Source: Candidatus Magnetominusculus xianensis
GTDB lineage: Bacteria > Nitrospirota > Thermodesulfovibrionia > Thermodesulfovibrionales > Magnetobacteriaceae
NCBI GenBank assembly: GCA_001541255.1
Contig: LNQR01000083.1
Location: 1 to 44,053, forward strand
Direction of reading: 5' to 3'
Length of the DNA: 44,053 nucleotides
The notes under the pieces were generated by a model. The model was not told the DNA's origin. It saw only the letters and a list, made by a program, of their open reading frames with translations, and did not search any database. The position numbers and the translations under genes are program-made. How positions within the stretch are numbered: the first letter of the stretch is position 1; each line of letters begins with the position of its first letter. Below, one piece after another: positions 17,187-25,838 of the stretch.

Positions 17187-17579
17187 ATGGCAGAGATTAG
17201 ATACACGGCAACCGGCAAGCGAAAGACCTCAGTAGCCCGTGTAATATTAAAAAAAGGCAAAGGCGACATAACCGTTAACAGCAGACCTATCGATGCTTAT
17301 TTTCCAAGAGAGACGCTGCGTATGATGATAAATCAACCGCTTGAAGTGACCGGCATGGTAGGAAAACTTGACGTTACGGCAAGCGTACACGGCGGCGGCC
17401 CGGCCGGGCAGGCAGGGGCAGTACGGCACGGTATCTCTATAGCGCTTATCAACTCGGACTCTGACCTCAGACCTAAGCTCAAAAAAGAAGGCCTGCTTAC
17501 GCGTGACCCAAGAGAGAAGGAGCGTAAGAAGTACGGTCAGAAAGGCGCCAGAAAGCGCTTCCAGTTCTCCAAGAGATAA
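17187..17579 (+). CDS. rpsI: 30S ribosomal protein S9
   Basis: S9 (130 aa) is recognised by [14 protein letters not shown] near the N-terminus, the [15 protein letters not shown] loop and the universal C-terminal FQFSKR tail that contacts P-site tRNA. GTGAGGAG precedes the ATG. It is paired with rplM, and argC begins 48 bp downstream. Confidence 0.97.
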   Translation: MAEIRYTATGKRKTSVARVILKKGKGDITVNSRPIDAYFPRETLRMMINQPLEVTGMVGKLDVTASVHGGGPAGQAGAVRHGISIALINSDSDLRPKLKKEGLLTRDPREKERKKYGQKGARKRFQFSKR

Positions 17580-17627
17580 TGTGCGTTTCGCCCTCCGGCC
17601 TCATAAGGCGGGCGGTGGCTGCAGATT

Positions 17628-18680
17628 ATGACGAAGATAAGAGCTGTCATCTGTGGGGCAAGCGGCTATACCGGCAGCGAGCTGCTGAGGATACTTAAGC
17701 ACGTACCAGAGGTAGAGATTACCGCTGTTACGTCTGAGCAGTCAGCCGGTAAGGAAGTCACTGAACTCTTCCCACATCTTTACACATATAAGGGTGTACG
17801 GTTTGTACCTCTCGACAAGAATGCACTGCTTGACAAGGGGGATATATTCTTTCTTGCCCTGCCGCATTCGGCCTCTCAGGAGGCGGTAGAGTTTTTCCAC
17901 AGCCGTGGGAAAAAGGTAATAGACCTCTCTGCCGATTACCGGCTCAGGAACTTGCAGCTCTATGAGCGGTGGTATAAGACAAATCATAGGTTTTCAGATA
18001 CGCTGAAACATGCGGTCTATGGCCTGCCGGAGCTTTACCGCGAGGAAATCAAGGACGCATCACTAGTCGCCAATCCCGGGTGTTACCCCACGACGGCGAT
18101 ACTTGCCCTGCTGCCAGCACTGAGGCAAGGAATTATAAATACTGAGCATATTGTTATAGATTCAAAATCCGGCGTCTCCGGCGCTGGCAGGAAAAGCGAA
18201 GTTGCATATTCGTTTTGCGAAATCGAAACAGGCTTTAAGGCCTATGGCGTAGCTGCGCACAGACACACGCCGGAGATTGAGCAGGAACTGTCCTGCATCG
18301 CTGGCAGTGCTGTTAATGTTACCTTCACGCCACATCTGCTGCCCGTTGCACGCGGCATGTTAAGCACAGTCTATGCACCGCTCAAGCACACTATTAAATC
18401 AGGGGGTTTGGGCGAACTCCATTCGATTTATGGCAGCGCATATAAAGACGAACCATTTGTCGATGTACTGCCGATGGGAAAATACCCTGATATAAGAAAC
18501 GTCCGCGGCACAAATTTGTGTCAACTTGGCATAGCAATCTCTGAAAACGGCACACTGATTGTCATAAGCGCCATAGATAATCTGGTTAAGGGTGCCTCGG
18601 GGCAGGCCGTTCAGAACATGAACATCATGTTCGGTCTTGACGAGACAACTGGTTTAGACTTACTCCCCGTAGTTCCCTAA
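17628..18680 (+). CDS. argC: N-acetyl-gamma-glutamyl-phosphate reductase
   Basis: This NADPH-dependent step of arginine biosynthesis reduces N-acetylglutamyl phosphate to the semialdehyde. The 350-aa protein starts with the Rossmann motif GASGYTGSELLR, has the catalytic Cys152 in NPGCYPT and the conserved HRHTPEIEQ region near residue 215. It follows rpsI with the same orientation, an association seen in several bacteria. It ends 4 bp before the convergent AlgX-like gene with no terminator between. Confidence 0.96.
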   Translation: MTKIRAVICGASGYTGSELLRILKHVPEVEITAVTSEQSAGKEVTELFPHLYTYKGVRFVPLDKNALLDKGDIFFLALPHSASQEAVEFFHSRGKKVIDLSADYRLRNLQLYERWYKTNHRFSDTLKHAVYGLPELYREEIKDASLVANPGCYPTTAILALLPALRQGIINTEHIVIDSKSGVSGAGRKSEVAYSFCEIETGFKAYGVAAHRHTPEIEQELSCIAGSAVNVTFTPHLLPVARGMLSTVYAPLKHTIKSGGLGELHSIYGSAYKDEPFVDVLPMGKYPDIRNVRGTNLCQLGIAISENGTLIVISAIDNLVKGASGQAVQNMNIMFGLDETTGLDLLPVVP

Positions 18681-18684
18681 TATC

Positions 18685-20478
18685 TTACGGCCTGTTAGCG
18701 TCTTTTAACGTATAGAGATTCCTCTCGACGATTTCAGTGATGACTATGTCCGGATGTTCTTTTTCGATAATATCTGTATCGAATGTCATCGTCCATACAT
18801 AGACGCTGCGCCTGAAATGTTCGGCAAAGAAGTCCAAAGGATGCATGAAAAAGGAATCCCTGAAGACAACGACTTTCGGCAGCCTTCCATCATCTACTTC
18901 TCTGACGATAAGTGGATTGGTAGGGGTTCTGTAAGTGTGGACATAGTTGCCGGGGGCGGCGTCTTTGCTTTTAAATGGAGTTACAGGCGTAAAAATCACC
19001 TCGTCGTCTGTAAAAAGGTCGGCAACAGATATGAGCCTGTAAAGGTCGCCAGCCCCTCTGGCGCCAGCGGTGACTTTGAAGTCTGAAATTGCCTTAGGGA
19101 CAAGCTGCGGGTAGTCTTTTCCCAGGGCATTGATAATTTTCTGATACCCCATGAATGCCCCGAAGGAGTTCCAATGAGTGTCGGTCTTAAAGTACAATCT
19201 GCCATTGTTTTTTGCCTCTAAGATGGAGTCTCTCAGGTCTATAATCTTGAAGGTAGTATTGTCCAGTAGTGTAATCAGTTGGTCAAGCTTAGTTGTGCTG
19301 CTGACCTTGTTTATAAACTCCGGCAGATACTCCGGATAGATTGTTTCCTTGTTTGGCGGGACGAGCAGGTAGTAGTCAATGCCTCGTTCACGAAGCCAGC
19401 GCTGCCTTGCCAGAAGGGTTCCCTTAATCTTAATCAGCTCCTCCTTTTTGAAAGGCGCGTTACCTCTGTAGTCTTCGATAGTATCTATGGCTGTCATATA
19501 CAGCCAGCCGTCGTGACCGAAAGCCACCTGATGAGGGATGGGGGAGGTTTTTAATACTGTCACTTTAAAGCGGTTATTCCATCTGATAAACATATCTCTG
19601 AATCCAAAGTTATCCTCAAAGTACTGTGTATATTGCGCGGGGAATTTGGCCAGATTTTTTATGGATAGTTTGGGATTTGAAGCAAGTGAGCGCTGTTCGC
19701 TGATGTTCACGGGATAGGTAATTGCAAGGAAGGTGCTTAATATCGGCAGACTGATAAATATGACGAACACTAAAGAAGTGAAAACGTTGGCATTACAGTA
19801 TAATTCAATCTTTGGAAAGCGCACAAACATCAAAACTACAAGACACAAGACGGTAAATATGATGACGCTCACGGTTGTCAGCAAACGTTTATCCATCGAG
19901 CGGACGAGGTTGTCAAACGCGCCAGCAATATGCCAGTTTGTTAAATACGGTGGATAGTTTATCGAATAAACGAACAATGCGCCTTCGGTGACCTGCCGCC
20001 TGACGATGTTTTCATTGGGGGTAAAATCTCTGTAAATTTCCTCCGGTGACCACTTATACTCTTTAAACAATGTCTTCATTCGAATGCTTTTAATTGCTAC
20101 AACGCCCTCACCCTCACCTAAAAGCAGACTTAAGGCCGTAATTTTCTGAACATTTTTGGGAATTTTAAACTTTACGATTTTAAACCCGTCTGTGGCATTA
20201 AGACTTGCTGAGACGGAGTTATCATCTGATATCTTACCGTTTTCGTCATGAAAGTAAATCTTTGGTGTGATGTTGGCAGAGGAGGTCATTTCGATAAATA
20301 CTCTGATAATCAAATAGCTGCTGAGTTTCTCAAAAAACGAAAACGCCGAGGCAGCCGCTATCAGCACAATAAGCAGCTTCAGCACCAGGGCATTACAAAA
20401 GTACCTGGTAACGGAGATTTTAAACTTAGCCCACGAGTTATTATCAACAATCATAAGTGCAGGAAGCCGATCAACCAC
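18685..20478 (-). CDS. AlgX/AlgJ-like SGNH acetyltransferase-type membrane protein
   Basis: This 597-aa membrane-anchored protein has a hydrophobic segment at about 33-50, an extracytoplasmic beta-rich segment, two further membrane segments at about 200-220 and 235-255, and then a C-terminal SGNH-like domain. The domain has FGHDGWLY, the KTDTHWN motif with Asp433 and His435, and VVFRDSFF with the likely nucleophilic Ser, as in AlgJ/AlgX/PatB-type polysaccharide O-acetyltransferases. The donor-handling MBOAT partner is not in the window. Start choice is weak: GTG at 20478 and ATG at 20454 both lack a good ribosome site. A role in modifying an exopolysaccharide or cell-wall glycan is inferred. 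Confidence 0.8.
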   Translation of the reverse strand: MVDRLPALMIVDNNSWAKFKISVTRYFCNALVLKLLIVLIAAASAFSFFEKLSSYLIIRVFIEMTSSANITPKIYFHDENGKISDDNSVSASLNATDGFKIVKFKIPKNVQKITALSLLLGEGEGVVAIKSIRMKTLFKEYKWSPEEIYRDFTPNENIVRRQVTEGALFVYSINYPPYLTNWHIAGAFDNLVRSMDKRLLTTVSVIIFTVLCLVVLMFVRFPKIELYCNANVFTSLVFVIFISLPILSTFLAITYPVNISEQRSLASNPKLSIKNLAKFPAQYTQYFEDNFGFRDMFIRWNNRFKVTVLKTSPIPHQVAFGHDGWLYMTAIDTIEDYRGNAPFKKEELIKIKGTLLARQRWLRERGIDYYLLVPPNKETIYPEYLPEFINKVSSTTKLDQLITLLDNTTFKIIDLRDSILEAKNNGRLYFKTDTHWNSFGAFMGYQKIINALGKDYPQLVPKAISDFKVTAGARGAGDLYRLISVADLFTDDEVIFTPVTPFKSKDAAPGNYVHTYRTPTNPLIVREVDDGRLPKVVVFRDSFFMHPLDFFAEHFRRSVYVWTMTFDTDIIEKEHPDIVITEIVERNLYTLKDANRP

Positions 20479-20550
20479 CCACTGTAACTAGTGCAGCAGC
20501 TATGGGCAGTGTAAGCCCCTCTCAAGCCATGGAAAGTGGGTGTCACTAAG

Positions 20551-21441
20551 TTATATGTTTTCCCTTAAAAACCCTCTCAATTCATCCAACGAGCCGGCCT
20601 TTTTTATAAGATTTTTAAATGCTTCCAACTTATCGATAGAGTCCACTACCCTTGCCATATCCATCAGTTCAAGCCCGGACGATCCATATTTAAGCTCAAG
20701 CCCTAACTCAATCCCTTCAAGCAAACCCTCACGTTTCCCCTCACGCTGCCCTTCAAGCAGACCCTTGCGCTGCCCTTTGGCCAATCCCTGCTTGAACCTT
20801 ATGTCTCTCTCCATATCATACATTATTGCCATTGCCTCTGCCTCCTTACATACATCGTTCTGCAACTCCCTCAACTGCGACAACACTTCCACCTGTTTTA
20901 TGTACTTGCCACGGAGTGTTTCTTCTGGCACCAGCTCTCTTAGCCGACTCAATATCTCACTTATGAATATTTTAACACCTTTCTTTTGATAATTGCACAG
21001 AATGGAGATTATCACCTCTTCAGGTTTATTTGAATACAGGAATTTATTGCAATCCACATCCCGCATATCTATCAAGTTATAACTATAGTCGATCTTTTCC
21101 GCTTTGATGTTGTCAGGCATATTAAGCGTCTCGTTACCTATGTAAAACACATACTGCAGCGGTTGGATACCATATATCTCAGCAATATAAACCCAGTAGC
21201 GCAGCTCTCTATATGCCATCTTGGAATAGTTCGTAGACTGAAATTCTATATGTATCAAACGTTGTGTGCCATCTTCCAATTCTACCAGAAGGATAAAGTC
21301 AGCCTCCCGCTCGTTCGTTATCTGGAGTTTGGTTTCTAAAGGCGTGGATTTAATGGCTTTCAGCCCGATTACGTTCGTTAATAGGGTGTCTACGACATCT
21401 CTCAGGATTTCCTTAATTATTTTGTCATAGCGTTTAGACAT
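20551..21441 (-). CDS. Rpn/PD-(D/E)XK nuclease-like transposase-family protein
   Basis: This 296-aa protein is of the recombination-promoting nuclease / PD-(D/E)XK transposase type. The core shows EADFILLVE with Asp48 and IHIEFQS with Glu66 and Gln68, matching the D...ExQ catalytic arrangement. The C-terminal third contains Gly/Glu repeats (KGLLEGQREGKREGLLEG) typical of the family. The ATG at 21441 begins the homologous region; an upstream start at 21540 would add unrelated residues. These proteins spread horizontally and act as nucleases of debated role. It lies alone between the AlgX-like and kinase genes. Confidence 0.85.
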   Translation of the reverse strand: MSKRYDKIIKEILRDVVDTLLTNVIGLKAIKSTPLETKLQITNEREADFILLVELEDGTQRLIHIEFQSTNYSKMAYRELRYWVYIAEIYGIQPLQYVFYIGNETLNMPDNIKAEKIDYSYNLIDMRDVDCNKFLYSNKPEEVIISILCNYQKKGVKIFISEILSRLRELVPEETLRGKYIKQVEVLSQLRELQNDVCKEAEAMAIMYDMERDIRFKQGLAKGQRKGLLEGQREGKREGLLEGIELGLELKYGSSGLELMDMARVVDSIDKLEAFKNLIKKAGSLDELRGFLRENI

Positions 21442-21520
21442 ATGGTCGGTATTGTAACATTTGGGTTGAATTAAAAGTAGTACGCTGATTGTGCAATGTT
21501 GATTGGGGAGATGCTGTGAA

Positions 21521-21533
21521 TTTGCCCTGATGG
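21521..21533. repeat. Copy of the TTTGCCCTG intergenic motif
   Basis: TTTGCCCTGATGG here matches TTTGCCCTG followed by CTGATGG at 6444-6459 and TTTGCCCTG at 204-212. It lies upstream of the Rpn-like gene. The match is short, so relationship is only suggested. Confidence 0.3.
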
Positions 21534-21622
21534 GTAACACAGCCTATTATTCCAGTTTTAGCTTTACTGCCCCATGACAATTGATGTACTATAATTGGCG
21601 AATAAACACTGGAGGTACCGCC

Positions 21623-21742
21623 GTGAACTACAAAGAGATACAACACACACTGGAAAGCAGGAATCCATTCTTTAAGGTTGAACATAAACAGGGCATATTT
21701 ATTCATTTTGCAACTGGCTCTACTTATAAAAACATCTTATTT
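21623..21742 (+). CDS. Possible small ORF (about 39 codons)
   Basis: A GTG at 21623 preceded by CTGGAGGTACC opens a frame encoding NYKEIQHTLESRNPFFKVEH and ending GSTYKNILF, whose stop overlaps the 3' end of the convergent kinase gene. A TATAAT hexamer lies about 30 bp upstream. It contains a 19-bp segment (21650-21668) nearly identical to 152-170, which argues that part is a repeat. It could be a real small protein, a truncated gene or chance. I do not recognise it. Confidence 0.3.
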
Positions 21743-24177
21743 TGAACAATAGGCAGGCTTATCGTCACTGTAGTACCCTCGCCTTCTATACTTTCTAACT
21801 TAATTGTGCCGTTATGTCGTGATATTATCCCCTCCACCATAGACAATCCCAGACCCTTGCCTGAACCTACTTCTTTTGTCGTAAAGAAAGGTACAAACGC
21901 CCGCTTCACAGCGTCCTCAGACATTCCTATTCCGTTGTCCTCTATCTTTATTTGAACTATTTCACCCTCTGTACCTGCCTGCGAAGTAACGATTCGTATT
22001 GTTGGCTGTTGTGTGCCGATGTCTTTAACCGCCTGAACAGCCTGAAAGGCATTTTGCAGTATATGGTAGAGACATTGATTTATCGCCCGTGATTCACAAA
22101 GATACGGTGGCAACTGTGCGTATTCCTTGAGGATTGTCACCCTGTTGTCTACACATAGCGATAATGCCTCGTCGATACACTTATTAATATCCACTTCCTC
22201 TACGTCAGATTTGTTGAGACGTGAAAATGTCCTCAACCCGTTGACGACCTCCATAATTCTCTCAATACCCTTATTAGACGTGGCGATTTTCGTATTCATC
22301 ATAGAGAGCGAGTTGAGCTGCTGAGATAGTTCTTCATCTGATGGAGGCTTTTGAAGTATTCCGCATTGTTTTATGAATTGCTCAACTTTAGATAGATTTC
22401 TTTGGATGGAGCTTACAGATGCTTTAATAAAAGACAAGGGATTATTTATCTCATGTGCTATGCCTGCCGCCAGGGTAGTCAGAGACTCCGTCCTGTCCAG
22501 CTCTATGAGCTGAAGTTCTTGTTTTCGCAAAATCACGCTGGCAATAATACTTGCAATATTTTTAAAAAATACCTCATCTGCATCATTTCGTTCATAGCCC
22601 GATGGCACATGGATAGAGATTACTCCCAACAGCCGGTCTGTCTGTTTGTCTGTTGAAACAATTGGCACACAATACTGACCGTGCTCGGGCATAGCATCGT
22701 AAGTAATCGTGTGTCTACTGTCCCTACAATCACTGGAAAACACTATTTCCTTCGTAGAGGCCGCCAGCCCGCACAGGCATTTACCAGATGGTACAACTGC
22801 ACACGCCGCAATATGTGCATCACTAAGCCCACGTTGTACAGCAAGTTGAAGGACGTTCAGTTTCTCATCATAGAGAAAAATACACCCTCTGGGTACTAAG
22901 GAACTCTGAGTATGTGCCAAAAGAACATCTAATTTCCTTTGCAGGTGTACCTCAAGGGATTCAGATGACAACGACAGCCTCAGAACGGAGTTAATGGTTT
23001 CCTGCTCTTTTACATGTTTATCAACAATAGCCTTTTGTTCCAATAACAGAGCCTTTTGTTCTAATAACAGAGCCTTTTGCTCTAATAACAGAGCTTTTTG
23101 CTCTAGCACATCATTATAGCTTTCCTGTAATCTTTGTCTTGATTTAGTTCTATGAATTAGAAATGCACCAATCAAATAAAGCACAAACATCGATGATATT
23201 ACTAAGAAGACATTCTTCTTTATCTCCTGCCCTGCTTCAGAAAGTTCAAAAAGAAAATGCGTATTCCAAACAGTACTATTATCATGTGTCCCTGAAATTA
23301 TATATTCCTTAGTCCGTGATTTCTCCCCTGCCTGCTGCGTGTGGCGGAGTGTAACGAAGTGTATACCATTTTTTTCTGATTCATTAACAATCGGCAGTGG
23401 CGGCAATGGCTCGCTGGCATACGACTTCGTGTCTTTTAACATTTTTAAGGTATCTTCCGATAGCTTGTGTCTTGTGTGGTAGAGATACCGCTTATCATTG
23501 GTATGAAAAATAACACCATGGTCATCCTCAATAATCAGTATCTCTTCTCTATGTGTGCTGTTATGAGAAGCTACGTTTACATCGTATTTTATCACGGCAA
23601 CCCCGATTATCTCATCGCCGTTCCTTACAGGATGTGACCTATAGTAACCGAGTATCTTTGTTACAACTCCGACGGCTATGTCCTCAGTTGGTATCCCGTT
23701 CATGGCATTCTTGAAATATTCTCTGAACCCCAAATTCTTGCCTACTAAACTGCTGGCATCTTTATAGTTGCTTGAAGCGACAGTAATACCGTTCTTATTA
23801 ATTATATAAGCAACAGATGCACCGATAGCATCATTGAACTTCAATAAGTATTCGTTCATCTCATTTTGAATTTTTTCATTTTGAATTTTTGTATCAGGGG
23901 GATACTTTAAGTATTCTATGATATGAGGACGTTCTGATAACAATTTAGTGTAGATGCTGTAGTTGTTTACCCTGTCTAACAAATAACTGTTGTATGTATT
24001 TAAACGCACTACGATCTCTCCATTGATTTTTCTTATCATCCTGTTTTTTGTCCAGGAGGCTGTAATGACTGACAATGCTATAGTGGTTATCACAATAACA
24101 GCTATCAAACGCGGCGTATTTAAATAACTTATAATGCGCTTATCCTGGGTTTCGCTATTTATCATATCAGTTTTCAC
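21724..24177 (-). CDS. Membrane sensor histidine kinase with Cache-like, GAF and repeat linker
   Basis: This 817-aa inner-membrane kinase has a first transmembrane helix at about 17-38, a large periplasmic Cache-like sensor (NKNGITVASSNYKD...GKNLGFREYF, as in dCache proteins), a second helix at about 325-343, a coiled coil made of repeated LLEQKAL heptads (about 362-388), a GAF domain (about 415-545), a dimerisation helix with His575 in GIAHEINNP, and an HATPase domain with N (HILQNAF), G1 (DNGIGM) and G2 (GKGLGL) boxes. No receiver is attached or adjacent. Two in-frame tandem duplications lie within the gene. Start is GTG at 24177 or ATG at 24165, neither with a clear ribosome site. Confidence 0.9.
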   Translation of the reverse strand: MKTDMINSETQDKRIISYLNTPRLIAVIVITTIALSVITASWTKNRMIRKINGEIVVRLNTYNSYLLDRVNNYSIYTKLLSERPHIIEYLKYPPDTKIQNEKIQNEMNEYLLKFNDAIGASVAYIINKNGITVASSNYKDASSLVGKNLGFREYFKNAMNGIPTEDIAVGVVTKILGYYRSHPVRNGDEIIGVAVIKYDVNVASHNSTHREEILIIEDDHGVIFHTNDKRYLYHTRHKLSEDTLKMLKDTKSYASEPLPPLPIVNESEKNGIHFVTLRHTQQAGEKSRTKEYIISGTHDNSTVWNTHFLFELSEAGQEIKKNVFLVISSMFVLYLIGAFLIHRTKSRQRLQESYNDVLEQKALLLEQKALLLEQKALLLEQKAIVDKHVKEQETINSVLRLSLSSESLEVHLQRKLDVLLAHTQSSLVPRGCIFLYDEKLNVLQLAVQRGLSDAHIAACAVVPSGKCLCGLAASTKEIVFSSDCRDSRHTITYDAMPEHGQYCVPIVSTDKQTDRLLGVISIHVPSGYERNDADEVFFKNIASIIASVILRKQELQLIELDRTESLTTLAAGIAHEINNPLSFIKASVSSIQRNLSKVEQFIKQCGILQKPPSDEELSQQLNSLSMMNTKIATSNKGIERIMEVVNGLRTFSRLNKSDVEEVDINKCIDEALSLCVDNRVTILKEYAQLPPYLCESRAINQCLYHILQNAFQAVQAVKDIGTQQPTIRIVTSQAGTEGEIVQIKIEDNGIGMSEDAVKRAFVPFFTTKEVGSGKGLGLSMVEGIISRHNGTIKLESIEGEGTTVTISLPIVQNKMFL
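23031..23105. repeat. 21-bp tandem repeat inside the kinase coiled coil
   Basis: Three complete 21-bp units (23031-23051, 23052-23072, 23073-23093) and part of a fourth differ by one or two bases each and encode LLEQKAL heptads. Unit length equals one coiled-coil heptad, so gain or loss would keep both frame and helical register. Confidence 0.9.
23861..23890. repeat. Perfect 15-bp tandem duplication in the kinase sensor domain
   Basis: TCATTTTGAATTTTT occurs twice without interruption (23861-23875 and 23876-23890). On the coding strand it duplicates KIQNE in frame within the periplasmic sensor, shortly after the first membrane helix. Confidence 0.9.
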
Positions 24178-24256
24178 AATACTACTGCGTTATCCGGTGT
24201 GAGTTTAACACTCATGGGGTTTAAAAAATATATTAGACTGTATTAACTGTAGATTA

Positions 24257-24287
24257 AGTATAACAGTCGTCACCGCCATGCTGTCAA
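24257..24287 (-). promoter_or_regulatory. Promoter of the 21724-24177 kinase gene
   Basis: On the minus strand TTGACA (24282-24287) and TATACT (24257-24262) are spaced by 19 bp, slightly long. This predicts a leader of about 75 nt. It shares the intergenic region with the mqnE start region. Confidence 0.45.
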
Positions 24288-24304
24288 TAGGTAAAACATA
24301 TATC

Positions 24305-24356
24305 ACATGTGTAATAAACTTAACATGTGTATGAAACCATCTGTATATGTTAGAAT
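24305..24356 (+). promoter_or_regulatory. mqnE upstream region: ACATGTGTA direct repeats and -10 box
   Basis: ACATGTGTA occurs at 24305-24313 and 24323-24331, 18 bp apart. TAGAAT (24351-24356) lies only 5 bp before the mqnE ATG at 24362, so transcription would begin at or next to the start codon. No good -35 is present, which fits activator dependence. The TAACATGTGT here also occurs in the chrB promoter. Confidence 0.4.
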
Positions 24357-24361
24357 AAACC

Positions 24362-25420
24362 ATGCATTTAAATGTGCTTGACAAGGTTTATTGTGGGGAG
24401 CGTCTTGGCAGGGACGACGCGCTGGGGCTTTTTAACTCTGATGACCTGTTTGACACGGGCAGGGCTGCCGCCTTCGCCGCGCAACAACGACACGGCAAGA
24501 AGGTCTACTACACGCGAAACCACCACATTAACCCGACTAACATATGCGTCAACCGGTGCCGGTTCTGCGCATTCAGCCGCTCAACGGGGCAGGACGGCGC
24601 ATACGCGATGACCATTGACGATATACTTGCAAAGCTGGCCTCCACGCACTCACCATTTAATGAACTGCACATCGTCGGCGGCCTTCATCCAGACTGGCCG
24701 TTTAGTTATTATCTCGACCTGATTTCAAGGATTAAGATACAGTACCCTCGCGTTCAGATTAAGGCGTTTACTGCCGTCGAAGTTGACCATTTTACGAAAC
24801 TAAGCGGGCTGGGGCTTCAGGGCACGCTTGCTGAGTTGAAATCACACGGGCTTGATATGATGCCAGGCGGCGGGGCTGAGATATTTAATGAGACTGTACG
24901 CGCGCGCCTCTGCCCGGAGAAAATCCCCGCTGCCCGCTGGCTTGAAATCCACGAGGCCGCCCACACGCTTGGCATTAAGACAAACGCCACAATGCTCTAC
25001 GGTCACATCGAATCCTTCGGCGACAGGGTTGACCACCTCATGGCGCTGCGAGCGCTGCAAGACCGTACAGGGGGGTTTCAGGCATTTATTCCTCTTTCAT
25101 ACCAGCCTGTTGCCAGTGTAGCAGATGTAACGCCTTCCGGCATAGACGACCTTAAGACAATAGCCGTCAGCCGTATAGTCCTTGATAACTTCCCGCACAT
25201 CAAGGCATACTGGATTATGCTTGGCGAGAAGATATGCCAAATAGCCCTGTACTTCGGCGCCACAGACATTGACGGCACAGTAATAGAAGAGAAAATTGCC
25301 CACAGCGCCGGTGCGTCATCCGCCGAGATGCTTACAACTGAGCAAATGATTCACCTGATCACGCGCGCACAGAAAGAGCCAGTTGAGCGCAGCGCCACCT
25401 ATGAAGAACTATCTATTTAA
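24362..25420 (+). CDS. mqnE: Aminofutalosine synthase
   Basis: This radical SAM enzyme of the futalosine menaquinone pathway joins the chorismate-derived enol ether to SAM-derived adenosine, giving aminofutalosine. The 352-aa protein has the cluster motif CVNRCRFC (Cys62, Cys66, Cys69) in the NPTNICVNRC context, then ELHIVGGLHPDW and MPGGGAEIFNE, the last favouring MqnE over the related MqnC. No ribosome binding site precedes the ATG and the -10-like box is adjacent, so a leaderless message is possible. No other mqn genes are in the window, so the pathway must be scattered. Confidence 0.93.
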   Translation: MHLNVLDKVYCGERLGRDDALGLFNSDDLFDTGRAAAFAAQQRHGKKVYYTRNHHINPTNICVNRCRFCAFSRSTGQDGAYAMTIDDILAKLASTHSPFNELHIVGGLHPDWPFSYYLDLISRIKIQYPRVQIKAFTAVEVDHFTKLSGLGLQGTLAELKSHGLDMMPGGGAEIFNETVRARLCPEKIPAARWLEIHEAAHTLGIKTNATMLYGHIESFGDRVDHLMALRALQDRTGGFQAFIPLSYQPVASVADVTPSGIDDLKTIAVSRIVLDNFPHIKAYWIMLGEKICQIALYFGATDIDGTVIEEKIAHSAGASSAEMLTTEQMIHLITRAQKEPVERSATYEELSI

Positions 25421-25838
25421 TATCTGCCTGGCACATTCAAAACACATTATCATAAATAAATCACATAGTTATTCATATCTATTGTCAAACAGAGCGTTAC
25501 CTCTTCGTAACATCAATCTTCACTTATCGTTTAACAACTTGCATAACACCGTACTTGGGTTTTGGGTGAATAGGAACATATGGGGTACATATCGGCTGAA
25601 AACGTAGTATTTATGCGGGTTAGCAGTTCAAAAAGCTCAAAAACGATAGATACACGTCCACTTATTATTAACCCAGTAGGACATTTTTACTTTGGTAAAA
25701 ATAGGACATTTCTATTTTGGCTTGACATGTTCAAGTCGCATGTTGACATAACTGTTGGAATAATATTACCATTTCTTGGGGCTCCGGTTCTGGAGCTTGA
25801 TATTGGTTTAATTACGGATTATTTGGGGGTACGATTAT
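25421..25838. other. 418-bp intergenic region with decayed mobile-element end
   Basis: No credible gene. A 112-codon frame from 25580 crosses the repeat region and overlaps the next gene out of frame. The region contains the IS21-like repeats at 25678-25720, two TTGACAT boxes (25722-25728 and 25743-25749) and the upstream region of the first DUF4440-like gene. Confidence 0.5.
25678..25720. mobile_element. Possible degraded IS21-family end (two 18-bp direct repeats)
   Basis: AGGACATTTTTACTTTGG (25678-25695) and AGGACATTTCTATTTTGG (25703-25720) are direct repeats with 16 of 18 matches, 25 bp apart. Multiple terminal repeats of the GGACATTT type are typical of IS21-family ends. No istA or istB remains and the other end is not visible, so this would be a solo remnant. 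The family call is from memory. Confidence 0.4.

Noticed and set aside
23031..23105. CRISPR-like short repeats
   Set aside because: The 21-bp units are contiguous with no spacers and encode coiled-coil heptads in a kinase gene.
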